Below, piece after piece: positions 5,937-7,381 of a stretch of 7,381 nt of DNA (position 1 is the first letter of the stretch; every line of letters begins with the position of its first letter). Both the position numbers and the translations under genes were made by a program. The stretch is from Clostridia bacterium (GTDB lineage Bacteria; Bacillota_A; Clostridia; Christensenellales; Borkfalkiaceae): the NCBI GenBank assembly GCA_017399665.1, contig JAFQBR010000163.1:1-7381 (forward strand), in the 5' to 3' direction. The notes under the pieces are model-generated. The model was not told the DNA's origin and made no database searches. It saw nothing but the letters and a program-made list of their open reading frames with translations.

Positions 5937-7151
5937 TTAAACTAATTTTACTAAAACGTGTACCTTTTTACCTTTGTGTAATACAAATTCGCCCTTAGCA
6001 ACTACATCTTCAGGTAAAATCATATTAGCGGTTGTAACCTTGCTGTCGTTAACTAAAACTGCACCGCCTTCAATTAGACGTCTTGCCTCGCCCCTAGAGG
6101 GAGCAATCTTTGCAGTTACCAAGATTTCAGGAATAAAGTTGATATTCTTATCAATTTCAACGCAAGGCATATTAGAGCTATCACCACAGAAGGCTGCCTT
6201 AGCCTGTTTTCTGCATTCTTCCGCCTTTTCTTCGCCGTGAACAAGCTTAGTAACCTCGTAAGCAAGTCTTTCCTTTGCAACGTTAATACGTTCGTCTTGG
6301 TGAGCTGTAAGCTCTGCAATTTCATCTAAATCCATAAAGGTTAAAAGCTTCATGCATTCTTCAACCTTAACGTCTTCTACGTTTCTAAAATATTGATAGA
6401 ATTCGTAAGGTGTCGTCTTGTTTTCATCTAGCCATAAAGCGCCCTTTGCCGTTTTACCCATCTTCTTGCCGTCGCTGTTTAAAAGAAGAGTAAATGTCAT
6501 AGCGAAGGCATCCTTACCCTCTTTACGGCGAATAAGGTCTGCGCCCGCAAGCATATTTGACCATTGGTCGTTACCGCCAAGCTGAAGCTTACAGCCGTAT
6601 TTTTGTGATAAAACGTAAAAGTCGTAACCTTGCATTAACATATAGTTAAATTCAAGAAAAGATAGACCTTTTTCCATTCTGGTTTTAAAGCAATCGCAAG
6701 TTAACATGTGGTTAACTGAGAAGTAAACGCCCACGTCACGTAAAAAGTCAACGTAGTTAAGATTTAAAAGCCAATCTGCGTTGTTAACGAGAATTGCTGC
6801 GTTTTCGCCTTCGAAGTTAATAAAGCGAGACATTTGTTTTTTGAAACATTCTACGTTGTGAGCAATGGTTTCTTTGGTCATCATAGAACGCATGTCGCTT
6901 CTGCCGGAAGGGTCGCCAATCATAGCAGTACCGCCACCAATTAAAGCAATGGGCTTATGTCCTGCTCTTTGCATGTGTGCCATAGCGATAATGGGAATAT
7001 AGTGGCCAATATGCAAACTGTCTGCCGTGGGGTCAAAACCAACGTAAAAAGGTACGCTTTCGCTACCTAACATTTTGTATAAATCTTCTTCGTAAACAGT
7101 TTGTTTAATAAAACCTCTTGCCTTTAATGTGTCAAAAACGTTTTGTGCCAT
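5937..7151 (-). CDS. tyrS: Tyrosyl-tRNA synthetase
   Basis: A complete 404-residue class I aminoacyl-tRNA synthetase that charges tRNA-Tyr in the cytoplasm. The Rossmann fold shows HIGH at 47-50 in [12 protein letters not shown] and the second ATP signature KMGKT at 230-234. Tyrosine-pocket residues line up with bacterial TyrRS: Tyr36, Tyr170, Gln174 and Asp177. GGNDQWSN is at 192-199. A C-terminal S4 RNA-binding domain (about 340-404) includes [18 protein letters not shown] (352-369). Length is normal, and the GGNDQW form with KMGKT matches the TyrS type rather than the shorter archaeal or eukaryotic type. The ATG at 7149-7151 has AAGGAG (7157-7162) 5 nt upstream. tyrS opens a probable four-gene operon. 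Many Bacillota control tyrS with a T-box; none is recognisable here, but the leader is long and structured. Confidence 0.97.
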   Translation of the reverse strand: MAQNVFDTLKARGFIKQTVYEEDLYKMLGSESVPFYVGFDPTADSLHIGHYIPIIAMAHMQRAGHKPIALIGGGTAMIGDPSGRSDMRSMMTKETIAHNVECFKKQMSRFINFEGENAAILVNNADWLLNLNYVDFLRDVGVYFSVNHMLTCDCFKTRMEKGLSFLEFNYMLMQGYDFYVLSQKYGCKLQLGGNDQWSNMLAGADLIRRKEGKDAFAMTFTLLLNSDGKKMGKTAKGALWLDENKTTPYEFYQYFRNVEDVKVEECMKLLTFMDLDEIAELTAHQDERINVAKERLAYEVTKLVHGEEKAEECRKQAKAAFCGDSSNMPCVEIDKNINFIPEILVTAKIAPSRGEARRLIEGGAVLVNDSKVTTANMILPEDVVAKGEFVLHKGKKVHVLVKLV

Positions 7152-7218
7152 AGTATCTCCTTAAAATATGTAAAAGTATTTTTTCCAAGTGTAGTTTTGC
7201 TTTGTTTAAAATAATGTC

Positions 7219-7265
7219 AGCCTTAAGCAAAGCACTTTGCATTGTAAAGTACACCTAAAAAGGCT
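7219..7265 (-). promoter_or_regulatory. Structured element in the tyrS leader, possible cis-acting RNA
   Basis: In the tyrS transcript, AGCCTT (7260-7265) can pair with AAGGCT (7219-7224), enclosing a 7-bp hairpin. The hairpin arms are GTACTTT (7246-7252) and AAAGTGC (7232-7238), with one G-U pair and a 7-nt loop. Inside the region GCAAA-gtgc-TTTGC (7227-7240) could form a competing hairpin. No U-run follows, so it is not a terminator, and there is no T-box AGGGTGGNACCGCG motif. Function is unknown. Confidence 0.35.
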
Positions 7266-7280
7266 ATAAAAACCCTTCAA

Positions 7281-7300
7281 GTATATACCTTCGTATATAC
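7281..7300. repeat. Tandem palindrome GTATATAC-N4-GTATATAC ahead of tyrS
   Basis: Two identical copies of the self-complementary octamer GTATATAC (7281-7288 and 7293-7300) are separated by 4 nt. The element can fold as an 8-bp hairpin with a 4-nt loop, or present two operator half-sites. It lies immediately downstream of the candidate tyrS -10 box, where a repressor site would often be found. Confidence 0.5.
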
Positions 7301-7329
7301 ATATTAACATTTTTTTAAAATATTAGCAA
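7301..7329 (-). promoter_or_regulatory. Candidate tyrS operon promoter
   Basis: On the minus strand, TTGCTA (7324-7329), a 17-nt spacer and TAATAT (7301-7306) with an upstream TG (TGT-TAATAT, extended -10) form the best promoter candidate. Each box matches 4 of 6 consensus positions. It would start transcription near 7294 and give a leader of about 140 nt. The region is AT-rich, so other placements are possible. Confidence 0.4.
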
Positions 7330-7347
7330 ATAAAAGGTTGAAAAATA

Positions 7348-7376
7348 TTGTAAATTAATAAAAATTGTGCTATAAT
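7348..7376 (+). promoter_or_regulatory. Strong plus-strand promoter pointing out of the right edge
   Basis: TTGTAA (7348-7353), exactly 17 nt, then a perfect TATAAT (7371-7376) with an extended -10 TG (TGC-TATAAT). Transcription would start just beyond the window, so a gene divergent from tyrS probably begins to the right. Confidence 0.7.
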
Positions 7377-7381
7377 TACCC

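Noticed and set aside
7152..7381. T-box riboswitch upstream of tyrS
   Set aside because: No AGGGTGGNACCGCG-type sequence and no terminator/antiterminator pair with a U-run was found.
1..7381. CRISPR array, insertion sequence, tRNA or rRNA
   Set aside because: No regularly spaced repeats, transposase motifs, terminal inverted repeats or RNA-gene signatures were seen by eye.

Overview
The window looks like a piece of a low-GC Bacillota chromosome, most likely class Clostridia. The evidence is AT-rich intergenic DNA, strong AAGGAG-type ribosome binding sites, sigma-A promoters close to TTGACA-17-TATAAT, and a CsoR/CopA copper module with a clostridial-style cysteine-rich CsoR N-terminus. I cannot name a genus from the sequence alone. 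No mobile element, CRISPR array, tRNA or rRNA is visible.

Layout. Positions 1-704 (minus strand) hold the N-terminal third of an EF-G-like translation GTPase that runs off the left edge; its promoter lies at 783-811. The AT-rich divergent intergenic region (705-1082) carries a 14-bp inverted repeat. It ends in a near-perfect promoter (1018-1046) and a CsoR-type operator (1051-1067). These drive a plus-strand copper operon: csoR (1083-1391) and then copA (1400-3949). CopA is a complete Cu(I) P1B-ATPase with one N-terminal metal-binding domain and an extra C-terminal CopZ-like domain. A strong, correctly spaced ribosome binding site and an ATG sit inside copA, in frame, exactly at the start of that C-terminal domain. 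The gene may therefore yield both a CopA-CopZ fusion and a free 68-residue CopZ. A bidirectional hairpin terminator (3960-3994) separates this operon from a converging minus-strand operon.

The minus-strand operon is transcribed from right to left: tyrS (5937-7151), a YigZ/IMPACT-family gene (5292-5921), recX (4668-5288) and birA (3998-4678). Gaps are 15 nt, 3 nt and an 11-nt overlap, so it is probably one transcript. tyrS has a leader of about 140 nt with a tandem palindrome near the likely transcription start and a long composite hairpin, but no T-box signature. A strong plus-strand promoter at 7348-7376 points out of the right edge toward an unseen divergent gene.

Function. CsoR should repress its own operon until Cu(I) binds it. 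CopA then exports Cu(I), and CopZ, fused or free, would buffer and deliver it. The other genes are housekeeping: tyrosyl-tRNA charging, RecA modulation, biotin attachment to carboxylases, and a translation-factor paralogue. The most interesting observation is the apparent copZ-within-copA arrangement.
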